A DNA stretch of 64,000 nucleotides from Streptomyces endophytica (GCF_026153355.1 NZ_CP110636.1:6510001-6574000), one strand, 5' to 3'. Counted from the first letter of the stretch, positions 18,026 to 27,226 are shown. Numbers and translations: made by a program. The notes: a model not told the origin generated them from the letters alone.

Positions 18026-19411
18026 TCAAATGCGGTGGGTGGCGGCGTATTCGGCGAAGAAGGCCGCCTCGGCGAGCAGCGCGGCGCGGAGTTCGGAGAG
18101 CAGCACGCGCTCGTCGGGGGCGTGCAGGTTGCAGAGGTTGTCCTCGGCGCCGAAGAGCAGGATCTCGGCGTCCGGTACGGCCCGGGCCAGGCCGTTGACG
18201 AGCGGGATGGAGCCGCCGGTGGCGGTGTGCACGGGTTCGGCGCCCCAGGCGCGGCGCAGGGCGGTGCGGGCGGCGCGGTAGGCGGGGCCGTCGGTGGCCG
18301 CCTCGTATCCGGGGCCGGCGTCGGTGGGCGTGACGGTGAGGGGGATGCCGAAGGGGCGCAGGCGCGCCAGGTGGCGGACGAGGGCGGCCTGGGCCTCGTG
18401 CGGGTCCTGCCGGGGGTGGATGCGGAGGTTGATCTTGGCGCGGGCGTACGGGACGACGGCCGAGGCGCCGCGCTCGACGGACGGGGCGTCCAGGCCGGTG
18501 ACGGTGAGGGCGGGGCCGCTCCAGAGGCGTTCGCCGAGGCCGCCGGAGCCGACGAGCGGGGTGCCGTGCGGGACGCCGGCCAGTTCGCGGAACTCGTCGT
18601 CGGTGAAGGTGGTGCCGTCCCAGGGTTCGCGGCGCAGGCCCTCGACGGCGACGTCGCCGTGCACGTCGTGGAGCGTGGCGAGGGCCTTGAGCAGCACGAT
18701 CAGGGCGTCCGGGGCGGCGCCGCCGTATTCGCCGCTGTGCACGGCGGAGTTGAGGGTGCGGACCTCGACGTGGACGACGACCGAGCCGCGCAGGGCGGTG
18801 GTGAGGGTGGGCGTACCGGGGCGGATGCTGCCGGTGTCGGCGATGATCATCGCGTCGCAGGCGAACAGGCCGGGCTCGGTGGGCGGGTAGTCCTCGAAGA
18901 CGCTGCCGTACTCCTCCTGGCCTTCGAAGACGATCCGGATGCCGACCGGCGGGCGGCCGCGGTAGGCCCGTAGCGCACCGATGTGGACCATGAGGTTGGC
19001 CTTGTCGTCGGCGATGCCGCGGGCGCGGATGCCGCCCTCGATGTCGGTGGGTTCGAACGGCGGGGAGGACCAGAGCCGTTCGTCGCCGGGCGGCTGGACG
19101 TCGTAGTGACCGTAGAGCAGGACGGTGGGGGCGTCGGGGGTGGGCGGCGGGACGGAGCCGGTGATGACGGGCGCGGTGTGCGGGAGGTTGAGCTCGCCGA
19201 TGTCGGCCACGCCGACGTCCCTGAGGAGGGCCACGACGAGGTCGCGGGCCTGGAGGACCGGTTCGGGCGAGAAGCCGGGGAAGGCGATCGAGGGGATGGC
19301 AGCGAGCCGCTTGAGGTCGGCGCACACCCCGTCCATCAGGGCGTCGACGGTGTCCTCCAGGGCCGGGGCGCCGGCGCTCCGGACGTGCGGATCGTTGGCT
19401 TCCTGATTCAC
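18026..19411 (-). CDS. M20-family dipeptidase/acetylornithine deacetylase-like peptidase
   Basis: Metal motifs YGHYDVQPP, GIADDKANL, FEGQEEYGS, IIADTG and a late EDNLCNLHAP identify an M20 dipeptidase (CNDP-like). Lid-domain residues include NSAVHSGEYGG. I choose GTG at 19411 (461 aa) because GAGAGGGG sits 7 bases upstream; ATG at 19429 lacks a ribosome site. Intracellular peptide turnover is the likely role. It is unrelated by position to the other M20 gene and has no partner. Confidence 0.85.
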   Translation of the reverse strand: MNQEANDPHVRSAGAPALEDTVDALMDGVCADLKRLAAIPSIAFPGFSPEPVLQARDLVVALLRDVGVADIGELNLPHTAPVITGSVPPPTPDAPTVLLYGHYDVQPPGDERLWSSPPFEPTDIEGGIRARGIADDKANLMVHIGALRAYRGRPPVGIRIVFEGQEEYGSVFEDYPPTEPGLFACDAMIIADTGSIRPGTPTLTTALRGSVVVHVEVRTLNSAVHSGEYGGAAPDALIVLLKALATLHDVHGDVAVEGLRREPWDGTTFTDDEFRELAGVPHGTPLVGSGGLGERLWSGPALTVTGLDAPSVERGASAVVPYARAKINLRIHPRQDPHEAQAALVRHLARLRPFGIPLTVTPTDAGPGYEAATDGPAYRAARTALRRAWGAEPVHTATGGSIPLVNGLARAVPDAEILLFGAEDNLCNLHAPDERVLLSELRAALLAEAAFFAEYAATHRI

Positions 19412-19716
19412 CGCGGAACCCCTCTCCATGGCACCGGAAATGGTGCGGGACACCTGCCGTACTGACGTCATTTCAGGGCGAAGAAAGCATATCGGCCATA
19501 ACGGGGCGAGGGGCGGGATGCGGCGCGGCGCCCGCGCGGCCCGTTCACCCCCCGGCCCGGCCGCGCGGGCCGCCACAGTGGGCAACGGCGGTCCGGCGAA
19601 CGGGAGTTAGGTCCGCCCGGACGGTGTACGGCCTCCACGGAGTCTGGTAGGAAAGCTTCCTAACGATTGGGGAATCCCGAACCCCCCACGGCTCGCCTGA
19701 CTGGAGGACTGACTCC
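19412..19716. other. Divergent intergenic region, peptidase/chitosanase
   Basis: About 305 bp with no gene. It holds the promoters for the M20 peptidase (minus) and chitosanase (plus), including the chitosanase operator at 19648-19662. Nothing else stands out. Confidence 0.5.
19648..19662 (+). promoter_or_regulatory. csn box, CsnR-type operator
   Basis: TAGGAA-AGC-TTCCTA, with flanking G and AC giving GTAGGAAAGCTTCCTAAC, matches the AGGAAA/TTTCCT palindrome described for ROK-family CsnR control of chitosanase genes in Streptomyces. It lies 55 bp before the chitosanase start. No ROK regulator gene is in this window. Confidence 0.7.
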
Positions 19717-20604
19717 ATGCGCACCCGATCGACAAACGGCACGCCCCGCCCCCTGCTCTCCCGGACCACCGTCCGGGTCGCCCTCGGCCTCGCCCTCCTC
19801 GCCGTCCCCGCCACGGCCGTCGCCACCACGGCGACTCCCGCGGACCACCACCGCCCGGCCGCCGCCCATGACGCCGCGCGGACCGCCCGGGCCGCGACCG
19901 GCCTGGACGACCCGGCGAAGAAGGAGATCGCCATGCAGCTGGTCTCCAGCGCGGAGAACTCCTCGCTGGACTGGAAGGCCCAGTACAAGTACATCGAGGA
20001 CATCGGCGACGGCCGCGGCTACACCGGCGGCATCATCGGCTTCTGCTCCGGCACCCACGACATGCTCGAACTCGTCGAGCTCTACACCCAGCGCAAGCCC
20101 GGCAACGTGCTCGCCAAGTACCTCCCCGCGCTGCGCAAGGTGGACGGCAGCGACTCGCACGAGGGCCTGGACCCCAACTACACCAAGGACTGGAAGAAGG
20201 CCGCCCAGGACCCGGCGTTCCAGCAGGCCCAGAACGACGAGCGGGACCGGGTCTACTTCAACCCCGCGGTCAAGCAGGGCAAGGCCGACGGGATAGGCGT
20301 CCTGGGCCAGTTCGCGTACTACGACGCGATCGTGATGCACGGTGACGGCGACGACCCGACGAGCTTCTCCGGCATCCGCAAGCGGGCGCTGGCCAAGGCG
20401 AAGCCGCCGGCCCAGGGCGGCGACGAGAAGACGTACCTCAACGCCTTCCTCGACGCCCGGGTCTGGGCGATGAAGCAGGAAGAGGCGCACAGCGACACCA
20501 GCCGGGTGGACACCGAGCAGCGGGTGTTCCTGAAGAACGGCAACCTCGATCTGCACACCCCGCTGGACTGGAAGGTCTACGGGGACGGCTACCACATCGG
20601 CTGA
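19717..20604 (+). CDS. csn: Secreted chitosanase, GH46
   Basis: 295 aa with a signal peptide (RTRSTNGTPRPLLSRTTVR, then hydrophobic to about residue 37). The catalytic pair of GH46 enzymes is visible: Glu80 in SSAENSSLDW and Asp98 in DIGDGRGYTGG, with the 18-residue spacing of the Streptomyces N174 enzyme (Glu22/Asp40). It hydrolyses beta-1,4-glucosamine polymers outside the cell. An operator like that of CsnR precedes it and a terminator follows, so it is an independent, substrate-induced unit. Confidence 0.95.
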   Translation: MRTRSTNGTPRPLLSRTTVRVALGLALLAVPATAVATTATPADHHRPAAAHDAARTARAATGLDDPAKKEIAMQLVSSAENSSLDWKAQYKYIEDIGDGRGYTGGIIGFCSGTHDMLELVELYTQRKPGNVLAKYLPALRKVDGSDSHEGLDPNYTKDWKKAAQDPAFQQAQNDERDRVYFNPAVKQGKADGIGVLGQFAYYDAIVMHGDGDDPTSFSGIRKRALAKAKPPAQGGDEKTYLNAFLDARVWAMKQEEAHSDTSRVDTEQRVFLKNGNLDLHTPLDWKVYGDGYHIG

Positions 20605-20620
20605 GCCACGAGACCCACGA

Positions 20621-20662
20621 CGGCCCGTAGGAGAACGGCGGTTGCCGCTTCCCTACGGGCCG
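20621..20662 (+). terminator. Terminator after chitosanase, bidirectional
   Basis: CGGCCCGTAGG and CCTACGGGCCG are perfect 11-bp arms around a 20-base loop. It sits between the convergent chitosanase and permease genes, so it can serve both. Confidence 0.75.
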
Positions 20663-20699
20663 TTGCCGTGGGGGTTCCGTAATGCCGCGGGACCCAATG

Positions 20700-22151
20700 T
20701 CAGTGGGCCGGGGTCGTCGCCGGCTCCCCGCTGTCGTCCACCGCGCCGCGGGCGGGCTGTTGCGGGATCTGTGGATCGGCGCCCTGCGCGGCCTCCGCTG
20801 CCTCCGCGTCCGTGTCTCGTCTCCCGAAGTGGTTGAAGGCGAGGTTGAGGACGATGGCGACCAGACAGCCGGTGCTGATGCCGGAGTCCAGCACGACCAG
20901 CAGGTCCTTGGGCAGGTTGTGGTAGAAGTCCGGCGCGGCGATCGGGATCAGGCCGATGCCGACGGCGGCCGCGACGATCAGCGCGTTGTCGCCCTTCTCC
21001 ATCGCCGCGCTGGCCAGCGTCTGGATGCCGCTGGCGGCCACCGAACCGAAGAGCACGATCCCGGCGCCGCCGAGGACCGGCAGCGGCACCAGCGAGATGA
21101 CCGACGCGGCCACCGGGCACAGTCCCAGCACGATCAGGATCAGGCCGCTGGTCGCCACCACGAACCGGCTGCGCACCTTCGTCATCGCGACCAGGCCGAT
21201 GTTCTGGGCGAAGGCGCTGTTGGCGAAGCCGTTGAAGAGCGGGCTGATCGCCGTGCCGAGGGTGTCGGCACGCAGTCCGCCCTCGATGGTGCGCTCGTCC
21301 GCCGGGCGGTCGACGATCCGGCCGAGGGCCAGCATGTCGGCCGTCGACTCGGTCATGCAGACCAGCATCACGATGCACATCGAGACGATCGCGGCGATGT
21401 CGAACTCCGGGGCGCCGAAGTGGAACGGCGTCGGGAAACCGATCAGGCTCGCCTTGGTGATCGCGGAGAAGTGCGTGATGCCCACCGGGATGGCGATCAG
21501 GGTGCCGGCTATCAGGCCGAGCAGGATGGCGATCTGCTGGAGGAAACCGCGCAGCACCCGGCGCAGGACCAGCACGATCAGGAAGGTCAGCGCGGCCATC
21601 CCGATGTTCGTCAGCGAACCGTAGTCGGGTGCCTTGGCGTTGCCGCCCTGCGACCAGTTGAAGGCGACCGGGAGCAGCGAGACGCCGATCAGGGTGATGA
21701 CGGTGCCGGTGACGACCGGTGGGAAGAACCGGACCAGCTTGGAGAAGTAGGGGGCGAGGACGAAGCCGAGCACACCGGCGACGATCACCGCGCCGAAGAT
21801 GATCGGCAGGGCGTGCTCCGGGCTCTGGGCCTTGCCGATGGCGACCATCGGCGTGACGCCGGCGAACGAGACGCCGTTGACGAACGGGAGCTTGGCACCG
21901 ACCTTCCAGAACCCGAGGGTCTGGAGGAGGGTGGCGATACCCGCGGTGAAGAGGCTGGCACCCATCAGGAACGCGGTCTCGGTGGCGCTCAGCCCGCAGG
22001 CCGGCCCCACGATCATCGGCGGGGCCACCACGCCCGCGTACATGGCGGCCACGTGCTGCAGGCCGCTGGTGAACATCTTGAAGGGCGGGAGGGTCTCGTC
22101 GACCGGATGCTTCCGGTCCCCCTCCGACTTCTGCCCGGTAATTGCGGCCAC
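20700..22151 (-). CDS. NCS2-family xanthine/urate permease (first copy)
   Basis: 483 aa with about 14 hydrophobic segments. NCS2 landmarks: QHVAAMYAGVVAPPMIVG near the N-terminus, the SFAGVTPMVAIG loop, EFDIAAIVSMCIVML, the TESTADMLALG motif and NSAFAQNIGLVAMTKVRSR. Such proton symporters import xanthine or urate. It is the last gene of the minus-strand group starting at the second permease, but a 288-bp structured gap separates it from the deaminase. ATG at 22151 is preceded by GAGGCCCGCAGT. About 55-60% alike by eye to the copy at 23892. Confidence 0.9.
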   Translation of the reverse strand: MAAITGQKSEGDRKHPVDETLPPFKMFTSGLQHVAAMYAGVVAPPMIVGPACGLSATETAFLMGASLFTAGIATLLQTLGFWKVGAKLPFVNGVSFAGVTPMVAIGKAQSPEHALPIIFGAVIVAGVLGFVLAPYFSKLVRFFPPVVTGTVITLIGVSLLPVAFNWSQGGNAKAPDYGSLTNIGMAALTFLIVLVLRRVLRGFLQQIAILLGLIAGTLIAIPVGITHFSAITKASLIGFPTPFHFGAPEFDIAAIVSMCIVMLVCMTESTADMLALGRIVDRPADERTIEGGLRADTLGTAISPLFNGFANSAFAQNIGLVAMTKVRSRFVVATSGLILIVLGLCPVAASVISLVPLPVLGGAGIVLFGSVAASGIQTLASAAMEKGDNALIVAAAVGIGLIPIAAPDFYHNLPKDLLVVLDSGISTGCLVAIVLNLAFNHFGRRDTDAEAAEAAQGADPQIPQQPARGAVDDSGEPATTPAH

Positions 22152-22439
22152 TGCGGGCCTCCTGTCGATTTCTGCGTCGCCGGGGCCGGCGAGGCGAGGC
22201 TGTCACGGAGGGCTTGCCATGTGGTGCGGGGTGGAGAAGTCGCCTGGTGAGCGTGGGTGGTGGACCGCGCTTGTGGCGCAGGAACGGGCGAGCTGGGCCG
22301 ACCGGCCCGGGGGTACGAGATGTCCCGCACCCCCGGGGTCCGGCGCTTGCGGATCCCGCTCGGATCCACAAGCTCAGCCGGGAGCCGTCCCTCCCGGCCG
22401 AGTCGGGGGTTGCGTCGGCGGCGGGTGCCGCGCCGGGGG
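22152..22439 (-). other. Structured gap before the first NCS2 permease
   Basis: No gene. At least three hairpins stand close together: CCCGGGGGT...ACCCCCGGG (arms around 22310-22345), CTTGCGGATCC...GGATCCACAAG (about 22347-22373) and GCCGGGAG...CTCCCGGC (about 22379-22400). They could terminate deaminase transcription or form a leader of the permease mRNA. I recognise no known riboswitch. Confidence 0.4.
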
Positions 22440-23843
22440 TCAGCCCTCGGCGGCGATCCGGGCCAGACGCTGTGCCTCGGCCCGCGCGGTGCGGGCGATG
22501 GCGTCCTCGTCGACGTTGGTGAGGTGGTTGTCCTCGACGACCGGCTTGCCGTTGACGAGGGAGAGGGTGACCGGTGCGGCCGCGCCGAAGACCAGCGCGG
22601 TGACCGGGTCGGCGATGGAGGAGTGGCCGAGTCCGTCGAGCTTCCAGAGCACCAGGTCGGCGAGTTTGCCGGGCTCCAGCGAGCCGATCTCGGCGGTCCG
22701 GCCGAGGACCTGCGCGCCGCCGTAGGTGCCCAGGCGGAGGGACTTGCGGGCGTTGAGGGCGGCCTCGCGGTGGCTGCCGAGGCGGTTGATCAGCAGGGCG
22801 TTGCGCAGCTCGGTGTGGAGTTCGCCGGACTCGTTGGAGGCGGTGCCGTCGACGCCGAGGCCGACCGGGACGCCGGCCGCGAGCATGTCCGGGACCCGGG
22901 CGATACCGGCCGCCAGACGGGCGTTGGAGGACGGGCAGTGGGCGACACCGGTCTTCGTCCGGGCGAAGGCCGCGATGTCCGAGTCGGTCATGTGGACGCA
23001 GTGCGCCATCCACACGTCCTCACCGAGCCATCCGGTGGACTCGAAGTAGTCGGTCGGGCCCATGCCGAACAGCTCGTGGCAGAACTTCTCCTCCTCCACC
23101 GTCTCCGAGCCGTGGGTGTGCATGCGTACGCCCTTGCGGCGGGCCAACTTGGCGCCCTCCCGCAGGAGTTCGGTGGAGATGGAGAACGGTGAACAGGGGG
23201 CGGCGGCGATGTGCACCATCGAGCCGAAGGAGGCGTCGTGGTGCTTGTCGATGGCCTCCTCGGTGCCCAGCAGGGCGCCCTCGGTGGTCTCGACGGCGAA
23301 GTCCGGCGGCAGGCCGCCGTCCTTCTCGCTGCGGTCCATGGAGCCGCGGGCCAGGGTGATCCGGGCGCCGATCTCGGCGGCCGCGGCGAGCTCGGCGCTC
23401 ACCAGGTCGCCGGAGCCGTGCGGGAAGACGTAGTGGTGGTCGGAGGCGGTGGTGACGCCGCCCTTGACCATCATGCCGAGCGAGCCCTGGGTGGCCGCGG
23501 CCAGCATCTGCGCGTCGATCCGGGCCCAGGTCGGGTACAGCGCGACCAGCCAGTTGAACAGGTTGTGGTCGGTGGCCAGGCCGCGGGTGATCCACTGGTA
23601 GAAGTGGTGGTGGGTGTTGATCAGGCCGGGGGTGACCAGGTGGCCCGTGCCGTCGACCCGGCGGACGACGTTTTCCAGACCCTCGGGGGCCTTGCCGGCG
23701 CCCAGCGACTCGATGATGTTGTCGGCGACGACCACATAGCCGGTGGCGTACTCGGTGTCGTCGGCGTCGACGGTGGCGATGGCGCAGTTCTCGATGACGA
23801 TGCGCTGCTTCACCGCGCTGTCAGGGGATGCCGATGCAGCCAT
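22440..23843 (-). CDS. 8-oxoguanine deaminase
   Basis: Amidohydrolase-superfamily enzyme that deaminates 8-oxoguanine to urate, feeding oxidised guanine straight into uricase. In the 467-aa protein the metal motif is NTHHHFYQW (His78, His80). Further landmarks are VRMHTHGSETVEEE, WMAHCVHM, HCPSSNARL and GVDGTASNESGE, the last carrying the catalytic Asp and typical of 8-oxoguanine deaminases rather than guanine deaminase or ATZ-type enzymes. ATG at 23843 follows GAGGACAGCACC. It is flanked on both sides by NCS2 permeases. Confidence 0.88.
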   Translation of the reverse strand: MAASASPDSAVKQRIVIENCAIATVDADDTEYATGYVVVADNIIESLGAGKAPEGLENVVRRVDGTGHLVTPGLINTHHHFYQWITRGLATDHNLFNWLVALYPTWARIDAQMLAAATQGSLGMMVKGGVTTASDHHYVFPHGSGDLVSAELAAAAEIGARITLARGSMDRSEKDGGLPPDFAVETTEGALLGTEEAIDKHHDASFGSMVHIAAAPCSPFSISTELLREGAKLARRKGVRMHTHGSETVEEEKFCHELFGMGPTDYFESTGWLGEDVWMAHCVHMTDSDIAAFARTKTGVAHCPSSNARLAAGIARVPDMLAAGVPVGLGVDGTASNESGELHTELRNALLINRLGSHREAALNARKSLRLGTYGGAQVLGRTAEIGSLEPGKLADLVLWKLDGLGHSSIADPVTALVFGAAAPVTLSLVNGKPVVEDNHLTNVDEDAIARTARAEAQRLARIAAEG

Positions 23844-23891
23844 GGTGCTGTCCTCGTACTTTCGGTGATGGCGGTTGGGCACGGCATGGCC

Positions 23892-25295
23892 CTAGGGGAT
23901 TTGAGTGCCGGAGCCGGGCGAGGCGGCTGACAGTACCGCTGCCCGTGGGGTGCTCCGGGTGCCGAGATGGTGGAAGAACAGGTTGAGCGCGACCGCGACC
24001 AGTGCTCCGGCGCTGATCCCGGAGCCGAGCACGGTCTGTGCCCAGGCGGGGAAGTCCGCGTAGAAGGTCGGCGCGGCGAGCGGGATGATGCCCGCGCCGA
24101 GCGACACGGCCACCAGGATGATGTTGGAGCTGTCGTCGAGACCGGCCTCGGAGAGCGTACGGATACCACTGACCGCGATCGATCCGAACAGGACGATACC
24201 CGCGCCGCCGAGCACCGGCATCGGCACCAGCGAGACCACGGCCCCCAGGACGGGGAAGGCGCCGAGGACGAGGAGCACGGCGCCGGCCAGCGCGACGACG
24301 TACCGGCTGCGCACCCGGGTCAGCGAGACCACTCCGACGTTCTGCGCGAAGGCGCTGGTCGGGAAGCCGCCGAAGATCGGCCCGAGGAGGGTGGCGATGC
24401 CGTCGGTGCGCAGCCCGCGGGTGATGGTGGTGCCGGTGGTGGGCCGGTCGCAGATCTCACCGAGGGCCAGCATGCCGGCCGAGGACTCCGTCATCAGCAC
24501 CAGCATCACGATGCACAGCGAGAGGATCGCGGCGGGCTGGAATTCGGGCGGGCCGAAGGAGAACGGCGTGGGCAGTGCGGCGACCGGGGCGGAACGCAGC
24601 CCCTCGAAGCTCGCCATCCCGAACGGGATCGCGGCGAGGGTGCCGACGACCAGGCCGATCAGCAGCGCGATCTGCTTGACGAAGCCCTGGGTGAAGCGCT
24701 GGATCAGCAGGATCACCACGAGGGTGAAGGCGGCGAGCGCGAGGTTCTTCATGTCGCCGAAGTCGGCCGCGTGCTTGTCGCCGCCCTGGGCCCAGCCGAC
24801 CGGTACGGGCATCAGGGTGACCCCGATGAGGGTGATCACCACGCCGGTGACCAGCGGCGGGAAGAACCGCAGCAGCTTCCCGAAGAACGGGCCGATCGCG
24901 AGGCAGAACACCCCGGCGACCATCACCGCGCCGTAGATGGCGGGGAGTTGGTGGCCCTTGGCGGTGGTCTCGGCGATGGCGAGCATCGGGGTGATGCCGG
25001 CGGAGCTGGCCGCGTTGACGAACGGCAGCCGGTTGCCGGCGAACTTCCGGATGCCGAGCGTCTGCAGGAGCGTGGCGAGCCCGGCGATGAGCAGGCTGGC
25101 GGCGATCAGCCGGGTCCGGCCCGCGGTGTCCAGGCCGACGGCCTGGCCGATGATGAGCGGAGGGGTGACGACGCCGGCGTACATGGCGGCGATGTGCTGG
25201 AGTGCGGCGGGGAGGAGCCGCCTGGCCGCCGGCTTCTCGTCCACCGGATGGACCGGGGACGAGGGATGGTGCGGGACTTGCGAATGCTGTGCCAT
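23892..25295 (-). CDS. NCS2-family xanthine/urate permease (second copy)
   Basis: 467 aa, same architecture as the permease at 20700: QHIAAMYAGVVTPPLIIG, SSAGITPMLAIAE, PAAILSLCIVMLVLMTESSAGMLALGE split over TM segments, and TSAFAQNVGVVSLTRVRSR. Located 83 bp below the uricase stop and 48 bp above the deaminase, it is probably cotranscribed with both. Urate or xanthine import is likely. Having two divergent paralogues suggests different substrates or affinities (inference). ATG at 25295. Confidence 0.9.
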   Translation of the reverse strand: MAQHSQVPHHPSSPVHPVDEKPAARRLLPAALQHIAAMYAGVVTPPLIIGQAVGLDTAGRTRLIAASLLIAGLATLLQTLGIRKFAGNRLPFVNAASSAGITPMLAIAETTAKGHQLPAIYGAVMVAGVFCLAIGPFFGKLLRFFPPLVTGVVITLIGVTLMPVPVGWAQGGDKHAADFGDMKNLALAAFTLVVILLIQRFTQGFVKQIALLIGLVVGTLAAIPFGMASFEGLRSAPVAALPTPFSFGPPEFQPAAILSLCIVMLVLMTESSAGMLALGEICDRPTTGTTITRGLRTDGIATLLGPIFGGFPTSAFAQNVGVVSLTRVRSRYVVALAGAVLLVLGAFPVLGAVVSLVPMPVLGGAGIVLFGSIAVSGIRTLSEAGLDDSSNIILVAVSLGAGIIPLAAPTFYADFPAWAQTVLGSGISAGALVAVALNLFFHHLGTRSTPRAAVLSAASPGSGTQIP

Positions 25296-25378
25296 GGGTC
25301 GTTCCCCTCGGATTCCGCGCCCCCTCCCCGCTGCGGGGCGAGGAGGGGAGGCGGGGCACGGCGTTGCGTCTGAAGCCC

Positions 25379-26302
25379 TCAGAGGTTCGTCAGATCCACC
25401 GGGATCTTGGCTTCGACACCGTCGCGCAGAACAGTGGCTTCGATCAGGCCGTACGGGCGGTCCGCCGCGTAGTAGACCTCGTTGTCGTTCTTGAGCCCGA
25501 ACGGCTCCAGGTCCACCAGGAAGTGGTGCTTGTTCGGGAGCGAGAACCGCACCTCGTCGATCTCGGAGCGGTTGTTGATGATGCGCGACCCCATTTGGTA
25601 CAGGGTCTGCTGGAGCGAGAGGCTGTAGGTCTCGGCGAAGGCGTGCAGCATGTGCTTCTTCACCTGCTCGTACGAACGCTCCCAGTTGGGCATCCGCTGC
25701 TCGTCGTCGGTCCAGTTGAACCGCCAGCGGCCGGACACCTGAGTGGCGAGGATGCGGTCGTAGGCCTCCTTCAGCGTCGTGTACTTGTCCTTGATGTAGC
25801 CCCAGAACTCCGAGTTGGTGGAGTTCATCACCACGAGGTCCTTCAGACCCGAGATGACCTGCCACTGCTCGCCGTCGTAGGTGATCTCGGTGACCCGGGT
25901 CTCCTGGCCCTTGCGGACGAAGGAGTGCTTGACCTCGTCCGAGCCGATGAACTTGGAGTTGGCGTCGGAGGTCTCGATCCGCTCCCAGGCGTACTCCTCG
26001 ATGCGGATCCGGGCCCGGTGGATCGGCTCCTGGCTGGTCACGAAGTGCCGGGCCAGGTGGATGCCGAACTGCTCGGCCGACTCGATCCCGTACTCCTTGG
26101 CAAAGGCGTACACGGTGTTCTTGGTCGTGTCGGTGGGCAGGCAGTGGGCGTTGGAACCGGAGAGGTGGACCTCCTCCAGGTCGCCGGAGAGCGCGACGGA
26201 GACGTTCAGGTCCTTGATGTGGTGCGTGTCGCCGTCGCGGGTGATCTTGACGACGCGGTTTTCCGCCTTGCCGTACTGGTTCTGGCCGAGAATCGTGGGC
26301 AT
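25379..26302 (-). CDS. Uricase (urate oxidase)
   Basis: Cofactor-free enzyme oxidising urate to 5-hydroxyisourate with release of H2O2. 307 aa, two T-fold repeats. Family landmarks: LGQNQYGKAENRVVKI with the catalytic Lys, LPTDTTKNTVYAFAKE with the catalytic Thr, HFVTSQEPIHRARIRIEEY, VMNSTNSEFWGYIKDKYTTL and the C-terminal LPNKHHFLVDLEPFGL. ATG at 26302 is 7 bp after the HIU hydrolase stop, so the three steps urate to allantoin form one operon in order OHCU decarboxylase, HIU hydrolase, uricase. Confidence 0.96.
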   Translation of the reverse strand: MPTILGQNQYGKAENRVVKITRDGDTHHIKDLNVSVALSGDLEEVHLSGSNAHCLPTDTTKNTVYAFAKEYGIESAEQFGIHLARHFVTSQEPIHRARIRIEEYAWERIETSDANSKFIGSDEVKHSFVRKGQETRVTEITYDGEQWQVISGLKDLVVMNSTNSEFWGYIKDKYTTLKEAYDRILATQVSGRWRFNWTDDEQRMPNWERSYEQVKKHMLHAFAETYSLSLQQTLYQMGSRIINNRSEIDEVRFSLPNKHHFLVDLEPFGLKNDNEVYYAADRPYGLIEATVLRDGVEAKIPVDLTNL

Positions 26303-26309
26303 GTCGGTG

Positions 26310-26708
26310 CTAGCTCCCTCGGTATACGGAGTAGCCGAACGGGTTGAGCAGCAGCGGTACGTGGTAGTGCTCGCCCGGCTTGACGGCAAAGGTGATTGCC
26401 ACCTCCGGGAAGAAAGCTCCGCTGTCCCTTACGCGGGGGGCGTCCTGCTGTTCCTCGGCTTGCTGGTGGGAAACGAAGTACGCCTCGGTCTCGAATTCGA
26501 TGCGTACGTGGGTGGTGCCTTCCGGCAGTGCCGGCAGGTCCTTGCAGCGCCCGTCCGCGTCGGTCTTGGACGCGCCGTGGGCGGTCCAGGCACCGTCGCC
26601 GCCGGAGCGCACCGAGAGCGTGAGGGCGACGCCCTCCGCGGGGCGGCCCACGCTGGTGTCCAGGATGTGCGTGGACACCGACGTCTGTGCAGCCGTCTCG
26701 CTGCTCAT
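26310..26708 (-). CDS. 5-hydroxyisourate hydrolase (transthyretin-like)
   Basis: 132 aa. The N-terminal VSTHILDTSVGRPAEGV holds the active-site His and the C-terminal YSVYRGS is the tetrapeptide signature separating HIU hydrolase from true transthyretin. It opens 5-hydroxyisourate to OHCU. Its ATG overlaps the decarboxylase stop (ATGA), indicating translational coupling, and uricase follows within 7 bp. Confidence 0.95.
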   Translation of the reverse strand: MSSETAAQTSVSTHILDTSVGRPAEGVALTLSVRSGGDGAWTAHGASKTDADGRCKDLPALPEGTTHVRIEFETEAYFVSHQQAEEQQDAPRVRDSGAFFPEVAITFAVKPGEHYHVPLLLNPFGYSVYRGS

Positions 26709-27226
26709 GCTGCGTCTCCTTCCGCGGTTTCCGCGATACGGGTCAGGCGAATGCGGTTGATCTTGCCGAGCTCCCCACGCACGATCTCCCGCTCCTGTTC
26801 CGGCGAGTTGTCGATCCGGTTACGGAGCGCGTCGCGCATCTGCTCCCCGGTGCGACCGGAGGCGCAGATCAGGAAGACGTGCCCGAACTTCTCCTGGTAG
26901 GCCAGGTTGAGTTCGAGCATTTCCGCCTTGAGCTCGTCGGAGGCGCCGGCCATCCCGCTCTGCTCGCGGTTCGAGGTCGGGTCGCCCGGCTTCGGCCGGC
27001 CGATGGGCGGGTGCCCGGCCATCGCCTCGGCCAGGTCCTCCGCGGTCAGCTCCGCCATGGCGGCGTCGCTGGCGGCGAACAGGGCGTCGGTGGTGGCGTA
27101 GGGGCGCTGGGCGAGGATCTTGCTCCCCCATGCCCGGCTGGCGCACACCTCGTGCAGTACGGACCGGGCCGTACCGTCGTCGGAGGTGTTGAACCGGGCG
27201 AGCGCCGGGGTCGTACTCGAAGACAC
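26705..27226 (-). CDS. OHCU decarboxylase
   Basis: Decarboxylates 2-oxo-4-hydroxy-4-carboxy-5-ureidoimidazoline to (S)-allantoin. GTG at 27226 is chosen because GGAGGCTTCCC lies directly upstream; 173 aa is the usual size. Conserved pieces are LHEVCASRAWGSKILAQRPY, AGHPPIGRP with the catalytic His, SNREQSGM and FGHVFLICASGRTGEQM. First gene of the urate-to-allantoin operon, with a promoter and palindrome at 27274-27315. Confidence 0.94.
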   Translation of the reverse strand: MSSSTTPALARFNTSDDGTARSVLHEVCASRAWGSKILAQRPYATTDALFAASDAAMAELTAEDLAEAMAGHPPIGRPKPGDPTSNREQSGMAGASDELKAEMLELNLAYQEKFGHVFLICASGRTGEQMRDALRNRIDNSPEQEREIVRGELGKINRIRLTRIAETAEGDAA

